Positions 9,617 through 17,956 of a DNA stretch of 64,000 bases are shown here, one piece after another (the stretch's first letter is position 1; every line of letters begins with the position of its first letter). The position numbers and the translations under genes were made by a program. Under the pieces are notes generated by a model. It was not told the DNA's origin. It was given only the letters and a program-made list of their open reading frames with translations, and ran no database searches. The stretch is from Bradyrhizobium agreste (GTDB lineage Bacteria; Pseudomonadota; Alphaproteobacteria; Rhizobiales; Xanthobacteraceae). The DNA is taken from assembly GCF_016031625.1 (NCBI RefSeq), contig NZ_JACCHP010000013.1:62001-126000 (forward strand), written 5' to 3'.

Positions 9617-10810
9617 TCAGTAGCGCGGCGGCTGCACCGGGATCTGCGGGGCCGGATCGGTCGAGATCGACACCGGAGCGCCCGATTGCAGCTTGAGCTG
9701 GCCGACGGCGACGACCTTGTCGCCTGGCTTCAGGCCCTTGACGATTTCGACGCGACCCTCGACCCGGTTGCCGGTCTGCACGAAGGTGCGCACCGCCGAC
9801 AGGCTGGTCTTGCCGTCCTCTTCCTTCTTTTCGGTGATCACAAACACCGAGTCGCCATACAGCGTGTAGTCGACTGCCGTTTCAGGCACCGTGATCACGG
9901 CCGGCTTTTCCGGCAACACCACCGTCGTGGTCACGAACATGCCGGGCTTGAGGATCTTCTCCGGATTGGCGATCGTCGCCTGCACGCGGATGTTGCGGGT
10001 GTCGGTGGCGATCTGCGGCTCGATCGTGGTGATCTTGCCCTCGAAGGTGCGGCCGGGATAGGCGTCGACCTTCAGCCGGACGGCCTGGCCGACCTTGAGG
10101 CTGCCGGAATCCTTTTCCGTCACCGTGAAGTTGGCCCACAGCTCCGACAGATCGGTCAGTGACACGATCGCCGTGCCGGCGGTCAGATACTGACCGACCT
10201 CGACCTTGCGCATGCCGAGATCGCCGGCGAACGGCGCACGCACCAGCTTCTGCGAGATCAGCGCTTCGGTCTTGGCGATGCCCGCCTGCGCCTGGTCGTA
10301 GGCGGCCTGCGCGGTATCGACGGTCGCCTGCGGACCGAACTGGCGCGAGGCCAGCTGCTTGGCGCGATCGAGCGACAGCTGCGCGACGGTCGCCTGCGCC
10401 TTGTAATTGGCGAGGTCGCCCTGCTCCGGCGCATCGAACAGCTGCACCAGCGGCGTGCCGGCCTCGACACGCGTGCCCGGCTCGAACTTGATCTCGGTGA
10501 CGCGGCCGTTGACGTCGGCGCTGACGTCGACCTGGTGCACGGCGACCAGGCTGCCGACCGCGGTGAGCAGGTTCGGCACCACCTCGGATTTCGCCTCGGC
10601 CACGCTGACCGGGGTCGGCGGCGGCTTGTTGTTGGCGAAGAACTGCTTGATCATCTGGCCGCGGAAAGAATTGAACCAGACGAGCCCACCGACGAGCACG
10701 GCCAGAAGCGTGCCGACGATGATGAACCAGCGCACCGGCCGGACCGGACGCTTGGGAGCCTTGTTGTCGATCGGTTGCCCCGAAATCTTGTTTTCGGCCA
10801 CGATGTTCAT
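9617..10810 (-). CDS. RND efflux periplasmic adaptor (AcrA/MexA/HlyD family)
   Basis: About 397 aa. A cytoplasmic N-terminus and one anchoring helix (WFIIVGTLLAVLVGGLVWF) precede a barrel-sandwich (lipoyl-like) half (VSADVNGRVTEIKFEPGTRVEAG), an alpha hairpin rich in Ala/Gln, the second half-sandwich (VRAPFAGDLGMRKVEVGQYL) and the beta-barrel. It links the pump to an outer-membrane channel. It has no lipobox, so it is helix-anchored rather than a lipoprotein. The ATG at 10810 lies one base past the TetR stop. The open frame extends further upstream inside the regulator gene, but that extension is a shadow. Confidence 0.93.
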   Translation of the reverse strand: MNIVAENKISGQPIDNKAPKRPVRPVRWFIIVGTLLAVLVGGLVWFNSFRGQMIKQFFANNKPPPTPVSVAEAKSEVVPNLLTAVGSLVAVHQVDVSADVNGRVTEIKFEPGTRVEAGTPLVQLFDAPEQGDLANYKAQATVAQLSLDRAKQLASRQFGPQATVDTAQAAYDQAQAGIAKTEALISQKLVRAPFAGDLGMRKVEVGQYLTAGTAIVSLTDLSELWANFTVTEKDSGSLKVGQAVRLKVDAYPGRTFEGKITTIEPQIATDTRNIRVQATIANPEKILKPGMFVTTTVVLPEKPAVITVPETAVDYTLYGDSVFVITEKKEEDGKTSLSAVRTFVQTGNRVEGRVEIVKGLKPGDKVVAVGQLKLQSGAPVSISTDPAPQIPVQPPRY

Positions 10811-10811
10811 G

Positions 10812-11498
10812 TCATGCACTTTCTGCAATCGCCGCCTGGTTCGCGTCCGCGGCCTGATTGCGGCCCAGATGCGAAGCAATTGCGGCGTCGTTAAGTCCGA
10901 TACCCCTCAGGAGAAACTCACAGAGCTGCCGCTCCAGGTCGGTCGCCTTGCCGTAAGCAAGACAGGGCGTGGCCGGCAGCCTGGTCAGCGCCGCGGTCAT
11001 CACCGCATGATGCGCGAACCAGAACAGGTTGAGCGGATCGCCAGCGCAGGGCCGCGCGTCACCGCTCGCAATCGCACGCTCGAGCGAGGCGACGAAGACG
11101 GCGCCTATCAGCGTCTCGATCTTGGCATAGAGCAAGCGGGCGAATTCGCCGTCATCCAAATGGCTCGTGGCCATCAGCCGCAGGCGCTGGGCCTCTTCCT
11201 GATCGGGACCGTCGGCGATCTGGAGGAAGTGCTCGACCATGCCGCGGATCAATTCGACGAGAGTAGCGGTCGACGGCTCCCGCTCGAGCAGCTCCATGAA
11301 TGCCGGGTCGGCCTCGCACTCGTCGCTGAGGATCTCGGCATAGAGCGCCGCCTTGGACGGGAAATGCTTGAACAGCAGCGCCTCGGAAATCGCAGCCGCG
11401 GCCGCCACGCTCTTCGTCGTGGTGCCGGTATAGCCGTGTCGGGCAAAGCAGCGCTTTGCGGCGCCGAGGATCAATTGACGCCTCAGGTCGCTCGTCAT
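10812..11498 (-). CDS. TetR/AcrR family transcriptional repressor of the efflux operon
   Basis: About 228 aa from the ATG at 11498. The N-terminal helix-turn-helix reads ILGAAKRCFARHGY..TTKSVAAAAAISEALLFKHFPSK (residues about 8-55), and the ligand-binding helical domain follows. ATGs at 11513 and 11549 are in frame, but they fall in the operator/promoter or would give a leaderless message, so 11498 is preferred. It is the first gene of its own operon, directly before the adaptor, and is presumably autoregulated through the palindrome at 11517. Confidence 0.92.
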   Translation of the reverse strand: MTSDLRRQLILGAAKRCFARHGYTGTTTKSVAAAAAISEALLFKHFPSKAALYAEILSDECEADPAFMELLEREPSTATLVELIRGMVEHFLQIADGPDQEEAQRLRLMATSHLDDGEFARLLYAKIETLIGAVFVASLERAIASGDARPCAGDPLNLFWFAHHAVMTAALTRLPATPCLAYGKATDLERQLCEFLLRGIGLNDAAIASHLGRNQAADANQAAIAESA

Positions 11499-11516
11499 AC
11501 GCAATGAGCTCATGCT

Positions 11517-11549
11517 GGGTGAGTAAGCACTCACCCACGCAGGAGTCAA
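11517..11549 (-). promoter_or_regulatory. TetR operator overlapping the efflux-operon promoter
   Basis: Perfect palindrome GGGTGAGT-N4-ACTCACCC at 11517-11536. On the minus strand a -35 box TTGACT (11549-11544) and a -10 box TTACTC (11526-11521) are 17 bases apart, and the -10 lies inside the palindrome. A repressor bound here would block RNA polymerase. The transcript would start close to 11514, about 15 bases before the preferred TetR ATG. Confidence 0.78.
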
Positions 11550-11653
11550 GCACTATGTTGCATCGCAACCTGCATGCGACGTAGAATCAATGGAAATTGA
11601 TCGAGCCTGCACGGCCCGCGTGCAGGCGTTTCGGCAAGGGATGGGCGGATCGC

Positions 11654-12244
11654 CTAGATCGGCTGGAAGCCGAGGTCAGCGCGGATCCGGTTGACGATGT
11701 AAGCCCCGTCCCGCGTCGGCAGGATCCGCTCCAGGCTGGCGCTGTCGATCTTCACATTGGCAAAGCGCGGACCCGCGGAAATGTCGTGGACGGCTTTGGC
11801 GAAGGCTTCGACCTCGGCCATGGTCGTGACAGCTCGGCTGTCGTTAATGCCGCAAGCCCTGGCGACGCCGACGAGGTCGGCGGCTGCGGAGGTGTGGCTG
11901 GTCTGGCCGCCGGTCTCGCCATAGGCCTCGTTGTCGAGCACTGCGATCGAGAGGTTGGCCGGCTTCTGCAGGCCGATCGTGGCAAGGCTGCCCATGCCCA
12001 TCAGCATCTCGCCGTCTCCGGTGATGACCAGCACCGGCAGCTGCGGCTGCGCCAGTGCCAGACCCAGCCCGATCATCGCGCCGCCGCCCATGCCGCCCCA
12101 GAGGTAGAAGTTGCGGGCGTGGTCGCCGGCGGCGCACATGTCGTTGGTGGAAGCGCCGAGGCCGCCGATCGCGACGACATCCTTGCGGTTCGCCAGCAGC
12201 GTGGACACCACCTGACGGCGGTCGAGGAGATTGGCCTTGCTCAT
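11654..12244 (-). CDS. Sulfopyruvate/phosphonopyruvate decarboxylase-like protein, TPP-binding (beta) subunit
   Basis: A 196-aa C-terminal-type TPP domain standing alone. It has the substrate/TPP loop NFYLWGGMGGGAMIGLGLA and the thiamine-diphosphate motif GDGEMLMGMGS ending in LDNEAYGETG. Size and split arrangement match the ComE subunit of sulfopyruvate decarboxylase and related 3-phosphonopyruvate decarboxylases. The ATG overlaps the stop of the alpha subunit by 4 bases. No coenzyme M, taurine or phosphonate gene is nearby, so the 2-oxo-acid decarboxylated is unknown. Confidence 0.85.
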   Translation of the reverse strand: MSKANLLDRRQVVSTLLANRKDVVAIGGLGASTNDMCAAGDHARNFYLWGGMGGGAMIGLGLALAQPQLPVLVITGDGEMLMGMGSLATIGLQKPANLSIAVLDNEAYGETGGQTSHTSAAADLVGVARACGINDSRAVTTMAEVEAFAKAVHDISAGPRFANVKIDSASLERILPTRDGAYIVNRIRADLGFQPI

Positions 12245-12780
12245 TTGGTGAAAACCTTAGCGCCGATCAGGCGCTGCGACAGAAGGACGGCGGTGGGCGT
12301 CAGCGCGTTGTAGGCCTGGGCTGCGGCGGCCTCTAACACCGCCGGCACTTCGGCTGCGTACGAGGCGCGCAGCACCTTGACGCCGGAGAGTTCGAACACG
12401 CCTTGCGTGGTCGAACCCATCGGCACCTGCCATGGATTGAACTCGCCCCACTCGCCGCGCATGGTCACCAGCGTGAGGAATGGAAAGCGCAGGATCGGGA
12501 TCAGCGACAGCATGTTGATGCAATTGCCGACGCCGCTCGACTGCATCAGCAAGACGCCGCGCTGTCCGCCGGCCCAGGCGCCGGCGAGCAGCGCCACGCC
12601 CTCCTCCTCCGTCGTCAGCGCAATGCCGCGCATGGTGGACGAGCTCACTACGCGCTGGATCAGCTTGGAATGACCGGCGTCCGGCACGTAGGGCACCTGC
12701 CGGACGTCGAAGCGCTGCAAGGTCGCGAAAATATCGTCGGGCCAGTTCGGCGCCGTGTCGGCAGCGTCAGCGCGTGCGTG
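12241..12780 (-). CDS. Sulfopyruvate/phosphonopyruvate decarboxylase-like protein, pyrimidine-binding (alpha) subunit
   Basis: About 179 aa from the ATG at 12780 (MHARADAAD). It corresponds to the N-terminal Pyr domain of TPP enzymes: PYVPDAGHSKLI near the start and the activating glutamate in ALTTEEEGVALLAGAWAGG, followed by MQSSGVGNCINML and FPFLTLVTMRGEWGEFNPWQ. The latter is characteristic of the ComD/phosphonopyruvate-decarboxylase branch. It is encoded just ahead of, and overlapping, the TPP-binding subunit, and the two should form a heteromeric active site. It is divergent from the P450 gene, with about 108 bases between the starts. Confidence 0.85.
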   Translation of the reverse strand, partial: HARADAADTAPNWPDDIFATLQRFDVRQVPYVPDAGHSKLIQRVVSSSTMRGIALTTEEEGVALLAGAWAGGQRGVLLMQSSGVGNCINMLSLIPILRFPFLTLVTMRGEWGEFNPWQVPMGSTTQGVFELSGVKVLRASYAAEVPAVLEAAAAQAYNALTPTAVLLSQRLIGAKVFTK

Positions 12781-12821
12781 CATTTTCCTGTCCGGTCGGC
12801 TAGCAAGGTGCAAAGACTGTA

Positions 12822-12837
12822 GACGCATGCACGCGTC
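12822..12837. promoter_or_regulatory. Inverted repeat between the decarboxylase and P450 starts
   Basis: GACGC-N6-GCGTC lies in the short divergent spacer, 42 bases upstream of the decarboxylase alpha-subunit ATG. The arms are only 5 bp, so this is a tentative operator. Confidence 0.3.
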
Positions 12838-12888
12838 GACCTGAACAACAAAAACGGCATATCGGCTTTAACCGGCGAGTATAACGGG

Positions 12889-14109
12889 ATGAACGCAGAT
12901 GCGAAGGCGCTGGCGGCAAGCTTCGACCTCGAGAAGCTGACGCCGGAGTTCTATGACGACCCCTATCCGACCTATCGTGCACTGCGGGAGAACGAGCCTG
13001 TCAAGCGCCTGGCCAGCGGCACCGTGTTCCTGACCCGCTACGACGATCTCGTCACCACCTACAAGAACACCAAGTCGTTCAGCTCGGACAAGAAGCGCGA
13101 GTTCGCGCCGAAATACGGCGACACCCCGCTCTACGAGCACCACACCACCAGCCTCGTCTTCAATGACCCCCCGTCCCACACCCGTGTGCGGCGTCTCATC
13201 ATGGGCGCGCTGTCGCCGCGCGCGATCGCGAGCATGGAGGGGGACCTGATCAAGCTCGTCGACGGCCTGCTCGATGCGATCGCCGCCAAGGGCGCTTGCG
13301 AACTGATCGAGGACTTTGCCGCGTCCATTCCCATCGAGGTGATCGGCAATCTGCTCGACGTTCCCCACGATGAGCGCGGGCCGCTGCGCGACTGGTCGCT
13401 GGCGATCCTCGGCGCGCTCGAACCGGTGGTGTCGCCGGAGGCGGCTGCGCGCGGCAACAAAGCGGTTGCGGACTTCCTCGTCTACCTGCAGACGCTGGTG
13501 GCGCGCCGGCGCGCGAGGCCCGGCAATCCGGAGCGCGACGTGCTGACGCGCCTGATCCAGGGCGAGGAGAATGGCGAGCGGCTGACGGAGAAGGAGCTGC
13601 TGCACAATTGCATCTTCCTGCTCAATGCCGGCCACGAGACCACCACCAACCTGATCGGCAACGGCCTGGTGGCACTCGACCGTCACCCCGACCAGAAACA
13701 GCGCCTGATCGAGAACCCGGACATGATCAAGACCGCGGTCGAGGAGATGCTGCGTTACGAGAGCTCCAACCAGCTCGGCAACCGCATGACCACCGAGAGG
13801 GTCGAGCTCGGCGGCGTCATGCTCGACGCTGGCACGTCGGTGACGCTGTGCATCGGCGCTGCCAACCGCGACCCCGCGCAGTTTCCCGACCCCGAGCGCT
13901 TCGACATCGCGCGGACGCCGAACCGGCACCTCGCCTTCGCCACCGGCGCGCATCAATGCGCCGGCATGGCGCTGGCGCGGCTGGAAGGGGCGATTGCGAT
14001 CTCGCGCTTCCTGGCGCGCTTCCCGAACTTTGCCGTGAGCGGGGCGCCGGTGCGCGGCGGACGGGTGCGGTTCCGCGGCTTCCTGAGCGTGCCCTGCGCG
14101 CTTGGCTGA
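12889..14109 (+). CDS. Cytochrome P450 (soluble bacterial class)
   Basis: A 406-aa haem monooxygenase. It has the I-helix oxygen-activation motif NAGHETTTN, the K-helix ExxR in EEMLRYESS, and the haem-binding loop FATGAHQCAGMALARLE with the proximal Cys. It lacks a membrane anchor, as is usual for bacterial P450s, and needs a separate ferredoxin and reductase. None is adjacent, although a ferredoxin-reductase-like flavoprotein is encoded at 31943. The start has no strong Shine-Dalgarno. The substrate is unknown. Confidence 0.95.
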   Translation: MNADAKALAASFDLEKLTPEFYDDPYPTYRALRENEPVKRLASGTVFLTRYDDLVTTYKNTKSFSSDKKREFAPKYGDTPLYEHHTTSLVFNDPPSHTRVRRLIMGALSPRAIASMEGDLIKLVDGLLDAIAAKGACELIEDFAASIPIEVIGNLLDVPHDERGPLRDWSLAILGALEPVVSPEAAARGNKAVADFLVYLQTLVARRRARPGNPERDVLTRLIQGEENGERLTEKELLHNCIFLLNAGHETTTNLIGNGLVALDRHPDQKQRLIENPDMIKTAVEEMLRYESSNQLGNRMTTERVELGGVMLDAGTSVTLCIGAANRDPAQFPDPERFDIARTPNRHLAFATGAHQCAGMALARLEGAIAISRFLARFPNFAVSGAPVRGGRVRFRGFLSVPCALG

Positions 14110-14333
14110 GGGGCTCCAAACAAAAATGTCGAAAACAACCCCATGCACAGTAGAAGCCGGGTCGACGGACGACATCCTCTGGTTCCGCAGAACCATCTGA
14201 CGTTTCGGGCAAATCGGGCCGCGGCACGCCATCGGAGCAGGAAGCTTCCAAGGCGGCCGGCTGATACCCAAATCAAGCTGAAGCCGCCGGTGCAGTCGAT
14301 TGACGCCCGCGCGCAGCAATGGAGTGACGACAG

Positions 14334-15548
14334 ATGAGCGTGTCGGCCATCGATTTCATCGCAACAGAAGCACGCTTCGGGGCCCGTAATTACGAGCCGA
14401 TCGGGGTCGTCCTGTCGCGCGGCGAAGGTGTCTGGGTCTGGGATACCGAAGGCAACCGTTATCTGGATTGCCTCTCGGCCTATTCGGCGGTCAGCCAGGG
14501 CCACTGCCACCCCAAGATCCTGGCGGCGATGGTCGAACAGGCGCACAGGCTGACGCTCACCTCGCGCGCCTTCCACAACGACCAGCTCGCCTTGTTCTAC
14601 GAGGAGATCGCCGCGCTCACCGGTTCCCACAAGGTGCTGCCGATGAACAGCGGCGCCGAGGCGGTCGAAAGCGCGATCAAGTCGGTGCGCAAATGGGGCT
14701 ATGAGGTGAAGGGCGTGCCGGACGGCCAGGCCGAGATCATCGTCTGTGCCAACAATTTCCACGGACGCACGCTGGGCGTCGTCGGCTTTTCAACTGACCC
14801 CGAGACACGCGGACACTTTGGGCCGTTCGCGCCAGGCTTCAAGGTCATCCCGTTCGGCGACGCCGCGGCGCTTGAGGAAGCAATCAACCCAAATACGGTC
14901 GCCTTTCTGGTCGAGCCGATCCAGGGCGAAGCCGGTGTCGTCATTCCTCCCGCTGGCTATTTCACAGAGGTCCGCCAGCTCTGCACCGCCAACAACGTGA
15001 TGCTGGTGCTCGACGAGATCCAGACCGGGCTCGGCCGCACCGGCAAGCTGCTTGCCGAACAGCACGAGGGAATTGAGGCGGACGTGACGCTGCTCGGCAA
15101 GGCCCTGTCCGGTGGCTTCTATCCGGTGTCGGCCGTGCTCTCGAATAACGACGTGCTCGGGACTTTGCGACCTGGGCAGCATGGCTCGACCTTCGGCGGC
15201 AACCCGCTTGCCTGCGCCGTGGCCCGCGCGGCGATGCGCGTGCTGGTGGAGGAAGGCATGATCGAGAATTCGGCCAGGCAGGGCGCACGCTTTCTGGAGG
15301 GCCTGAAAGCCATTCGCGCCAATACGATCCGCGAGGTGCGCGGGCGCGGCCTGATGCTGGCGGTCGAGCTGCATCCCGAGGCCGGCCGCGCGCGCCGCTA
15401 CTGCGAGGCGCTTCAGGGCAAGGGCATCCTCGCCAAGGATACCCATGAGCACACGATCCGCATCGCCCCACCGCTGGTGATCACAAGCGACCAGGTCGAC
15501 TGGGCGCTAGAGCGGCTCGCCACCACCCTGACGCAGGATTTCTCCTGA
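14334..15548 (+). CDS. rocD: Ornithine aminotransferase (ornithine--oxo-acid transaminase)
   Basis: A 404-aa class III PLP aminotransferase. Residues 1-70 show the OAT-like opening (RNYEPIGVVLSRGEGVWVWDTEGNRYLDCLSAYSAVSQGHCHP). Asp in VLDEIQTGLGRTG binds the PLP ring nitrogen, and the Schiff-base Lys is in LLGKALSGGFYPVSAVL. It converts ornithine and 2-oxoglutarate to glutamate semialdehyde and glutamate, in arginine/ornithine use or proline supply. GGAG lies a suitable distance before the ATG. It stands alone. The 224 bases upstream carry no gene apart from a doubtful 24-codon frame at 14126. Confidence 0.92.
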   Translation: MSVSAIDFIATEARFGARNYEPIGVVLSRGEGVWVWDTEGNRYLDCLSAYSAVSQGHCHPKILAAMVEQAHRLTLTSRAFHNDQLALFYEEIAALTGSHKVLPMNSGAEAVESAIKSVRKWGYEVKGVPDGQAEIIVCANNFHGRTLGVVGFSTDPETRGHFGPFAPGFKVIPFGDAAALEEAINPNTVAFLVEPIQGEAGVVIPPAGYFTEVRQLCTANNVMLVLDEIQTGLGRTGKLLAEQHEGIEADVTLLGKALSGGFYPVSAVLSNNDVLGTLRPGQHGSTFGGNPLACAVARAAMRVLVEEGMIENSARQGARFLEGLKAIRANTIREVRGRGLMLAVELHPEAGRARRYCEALQGKGILAKDTHEHTIRIAPPLVITSDQVDWALERLATTLTQDFS

Positions 15549-15654
15549 GACTGCCTGCGTCGGAAGATCGCAACGGCGACGGCGGCCAAGGACGAACGAT
15601 TCCACCAGCTGTGCGTTGAACATCGTGGGCGATTACGAGCTGGGAGCTACGATC

Positions 15655-17715
15655 ATGCTTCCGCGTGGCGTTTGCCTAAGGGCCGTTTTGGTTGGTGTCT
15701 CGATGCTGGGAACCAGCGTCGGCACTTTCGCTCAGGGACCTCCGGGACATGGAAGGGGCGGACCACCAGGGACAGCCGCAGCACCGGCAGCGCGGCCGGC
15801 AGCACCACCGGCTATGGCTAGGCCAGCAGCACCACCGGCCGTGGCTAGACCAGCAGCACCACCGGCAATGGCCCGTCCGGCTGCGCCGCCAGCCATGGCG
15901 CGTCCCGCAGCGCCATCGTTCCATCCACCGGCCATGCCGCAGCGACCAGCCATGGCGCCACATCCGGCCCCGCACATTGCCTCGCCGCCACCGCGCCCGA
16001 CTCCACACATTGCCGCTCCGCCACGTCCGACCCCACACATTGCCGCGCCGCCGCGTCCGGCGCCGCACGTGGCGGCTCCGCGGCCTGAAATCCATCGCGC
16101 GCCGGCAGCAGCGCAGCGTCCGGCCATAGCACCCCAGCGGACGCCGCATATCGCAGCCCCCTCACGCCCGAACGCGCCGCCGGCTGTGAGCGAGCGGCCG
16201 GAACGGCCGCGCGAGACGCTGTCGCGCCAGTCTGCGGAACGCCAGGGCCGCATCGACCGCTTGCAGCAGCGCGTGCAGCAATTGCAGTCGCAAAAGCCAC
16301 CAGAAGGCGCAAGGGCGCAACGCGAGCAACAACGGTTGCTGCAGTCGCAGAGCCGGCTGCTTGAGCGCGAGCAGCGAGTGCAACAGCGCGAGCAGCACGT
16401 CGAGCAGCGGCAACGCGAGATGCTTACGCGCCAGAGCACAGAACGGCAGAGCCGCATCGATCGCATGCAGCAGCGCATCCAGCAACTGCAGTCGCAGAAG
16501 CCGGAAGGTCTGCGGGCGCAACGCGCGCAGGAGCGGATGCTGCAGACGCAGAACCGGCTGCTGCAGCGCGAACAGCGCTTCCAGCAAATTGATCAGGCGC
16601 GCCTGCAGCGGTTGGGACCTGAGCCGACGACAGTTGGGCGAGCCGCCACTGCCGCCGCCGTGCAGGCCGCCCAGCGCGGGCGGTTTGCGGAGCGCTTCCG
16701 TGAGCAGGCCCCTGCGCAAGTCCAGGCGGCGCTCACCACCCGCCAGAGCGGCTGGGCTCCCCGGCAGGCCTGGCGTCACCGCCATCCCGCGGTGTTCGTG
16801 GCGTGGCTCGGGCCGGTGTTCTGGCCCTACGCTTACTCCGATATTTTTGACTACACCTTCTGGTCCTATGCTTACGAGCCCGGCTATTGGGCGTACGCTT
16901 ATGACGATTTCTTCGACACCGTGTTCTGGGGCGGTGACGGCCCCTATTCCGCCTTTGCCAGCACCAACCCGTACGACTATCCGCAAGCCGGCGGCGGCTA
17001 TCGCGCGCGTTCGCGCGCCAGCGTGAGCCCGCAAACGCTACAGCAATTGTGCGGCACACCGGACAAGGGCGTGACCGCCTGGCCACTTGCCGATATCGCG
17101 AAAGCAGTGCAGCCGACGCCGGAGCAGCGCGCGCTGCTCGACGAGTTGAAGGTTGCGGCGGCCGATGCTGCCGGTGTGTTCAAGGATTCCTGCGCGGAGA
17201 CTTATGCGCTGACGCCGCCTGGCCGCTTGCGCGCGATGATGAACCGCATCAGCGCGACGCTGGAAGCCGTCAAGATTGTGCGACCGGCACTGGAGAAGTT
17301 CTACAACTCGCTCAGTGACGAGCAGCAGGCCCGCTTCAACGCGCTCGGCCCCAATGTCGGCGAGCGCACGTCGCAGCAGCAAGCCAGTACGGAGGGCTGT
17401 GGCGATCCGAAATCCAGCCTGACCCAGCTGCCGATCGAAAGGATCGAGGCTGTGCTCCACCCGGCCGGCAAGCAGAAGGAGGCGCTCGATCGCCTCAGTG
17501 AAGCGACAGCCAAGGGCGTTGAAAGCCTGCAGGCGGCCTGCCCGAACGATGTGCCGCTGACGCCGGTCGGACGGCTGGAGGCGATGCAGCACCGGCTTGA
17601 GGCGATGCTGACCGCCGCCAAGCTGGTCGAGCCCGCCCTGGACGAATTCTACACCACGCTGAGCAGCGAGCAGAAGGCGCGCTTCAACACCCTGCAACAG
17701 GTCGCAGGCCCGTGA
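15655..17715 (+). CDS. Large exported Spy/LTXXQ-type protein with Ala-Pro repeats and Gln-rich coiled coils
   Basis: About 686 aa from the ATG at 15655 (GGGAG precedes it). Order: signal peptide ending near GTFAQ; an Ala/Pro/Arg-rich low-complexity region (about 30-185) with repeats of ARPAAPPA and TPHIAAPPR; two copies of a Gln/Arg-rich coiled-coil block (each with RID-LQQR-QQLQSQKP); an aromatic segment with SYAYEPGYWAYAYDDFF; and two tandem domains of about 110 aa. Each tandem domain holds paired cysteines and the motifs LTP.GRL and LS.EQ.ARFN, typical of Spy/CpxP-like LTXXQ proteins. It should act in the periplasm or cell envelope, perhaps as a chaperone or scaffold. The exact role is unknown. 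Confidence 0.85.
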   Translation: MLPRGVCLRAVLVGVSMLGTSVGTFAQGPPGHGRGGPPGTAAAPAARPAAPPAMARPAAPPAVARPAAPPAMARPAAPPAMARPAAPSFHPPAMPQRPAMAPHPAPHIASPPPRPTPHIAAPPRPTPHIAAPPRPAPHVAAPRPEIHRAPAAAQRPAIAPQRTPHIAAPSRPNAPPAVSERPERPRETLSRQSAERQGRIDRLQQRVQQLQSQKPPEGARAQREQQRLLQSQSRLLEREQRVQQREQHVEQRQREMLTRQSTERQSRIDRMQQRIQQLQSQKPEGLRAQRAQERMLQTQNRLLQREQRFQQIDQARLQRLGPEPTTVGRAATAAAVQAAQRGRFAERFREQAPAQVQAALTTRQSGWAPRQAWRHRHPAVFVAWLGPVFWPYAYSDIFDYTFWSYAYEPGYWAYAYDDFFDTVFWGGDGPYSAFASTNPYDYPQAGGGYRARSRASVSPQTLQQLCGTPDKGVTAWPLADIAKAVQPTPEQRALLDELKVAAADAAGVFKDSCAETYALTPPGRLRAMMNRISATLEAVKIVRPALEKFYNSLSDEQQARFNALGPNVGERTSQQQASTEGCGDPKSSLTQLPIERIEAVLHPAGKQKEALDRLSEATAKGVESLQAACPNDVPLTPVGRLEAMQHRLEAMLTAAKLVEPALDEFYTTLSSEQKARFNTLQQVAGP
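15799..15906 (+). repeat. Four tandem 27-bp coding repeats
   Basis: Four in-frame imperfect 27-bp units (15799, 15826, 15853, 15880), each starting with a form of GCAGCACCACCGGC, encode the ARPAAPPAM repeats of the exported LTXXQ protein. Such units can expand or contract by slippage. Confidence 0.85.
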
Positions 17716-17956
17716 GGACGGCGTCGCATTCTGATCTCATGCGGAGATCATCACTCGCGCTTGTGATTGCTTGAGGCTGCTCGATCTCACTCGAGCCGAC
17801 GGCGTTGCATTGTTGGAAATGGGAAGACAACTCGAGATCGGCCAGACGCTCCCAGTATTCTGCTTCTGCGAGCAGCTTCCATTTGTTCATGCTGTTGTAC
17901 GCGGCCTGTTGGCGGCACAGTGAGCTCATCGCACGCAGGCGTCTCACCTTCTCCAC
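17684..17956 (-). CDS. Small conserved-type protein of unknown function
   Basis: A 90-aa protein starting with GTG, well supported by GGGAGG six bases upstream. The central part (MSSLCRQQAAYNSMNKWKLL then AEAEYWERLADLELSSHF) is an amphipathic helical segment like that of small proteins common in Bradyrhizobium (from memory). No signal peptide or membrane helix is present. Its 3' end overlaps the convergent LTXXQ gene by 32 bases. Function unknown. Confidence 0.65.
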   Translation of the reverse strand: MEKVRRLRAMSSLCRQQAAYNSMNKWKLLAEAEYWERLADLELSSHFQQCNAVGSSEIEQPQAITSASDDLRMRSECDAVLTGLRPVAGC

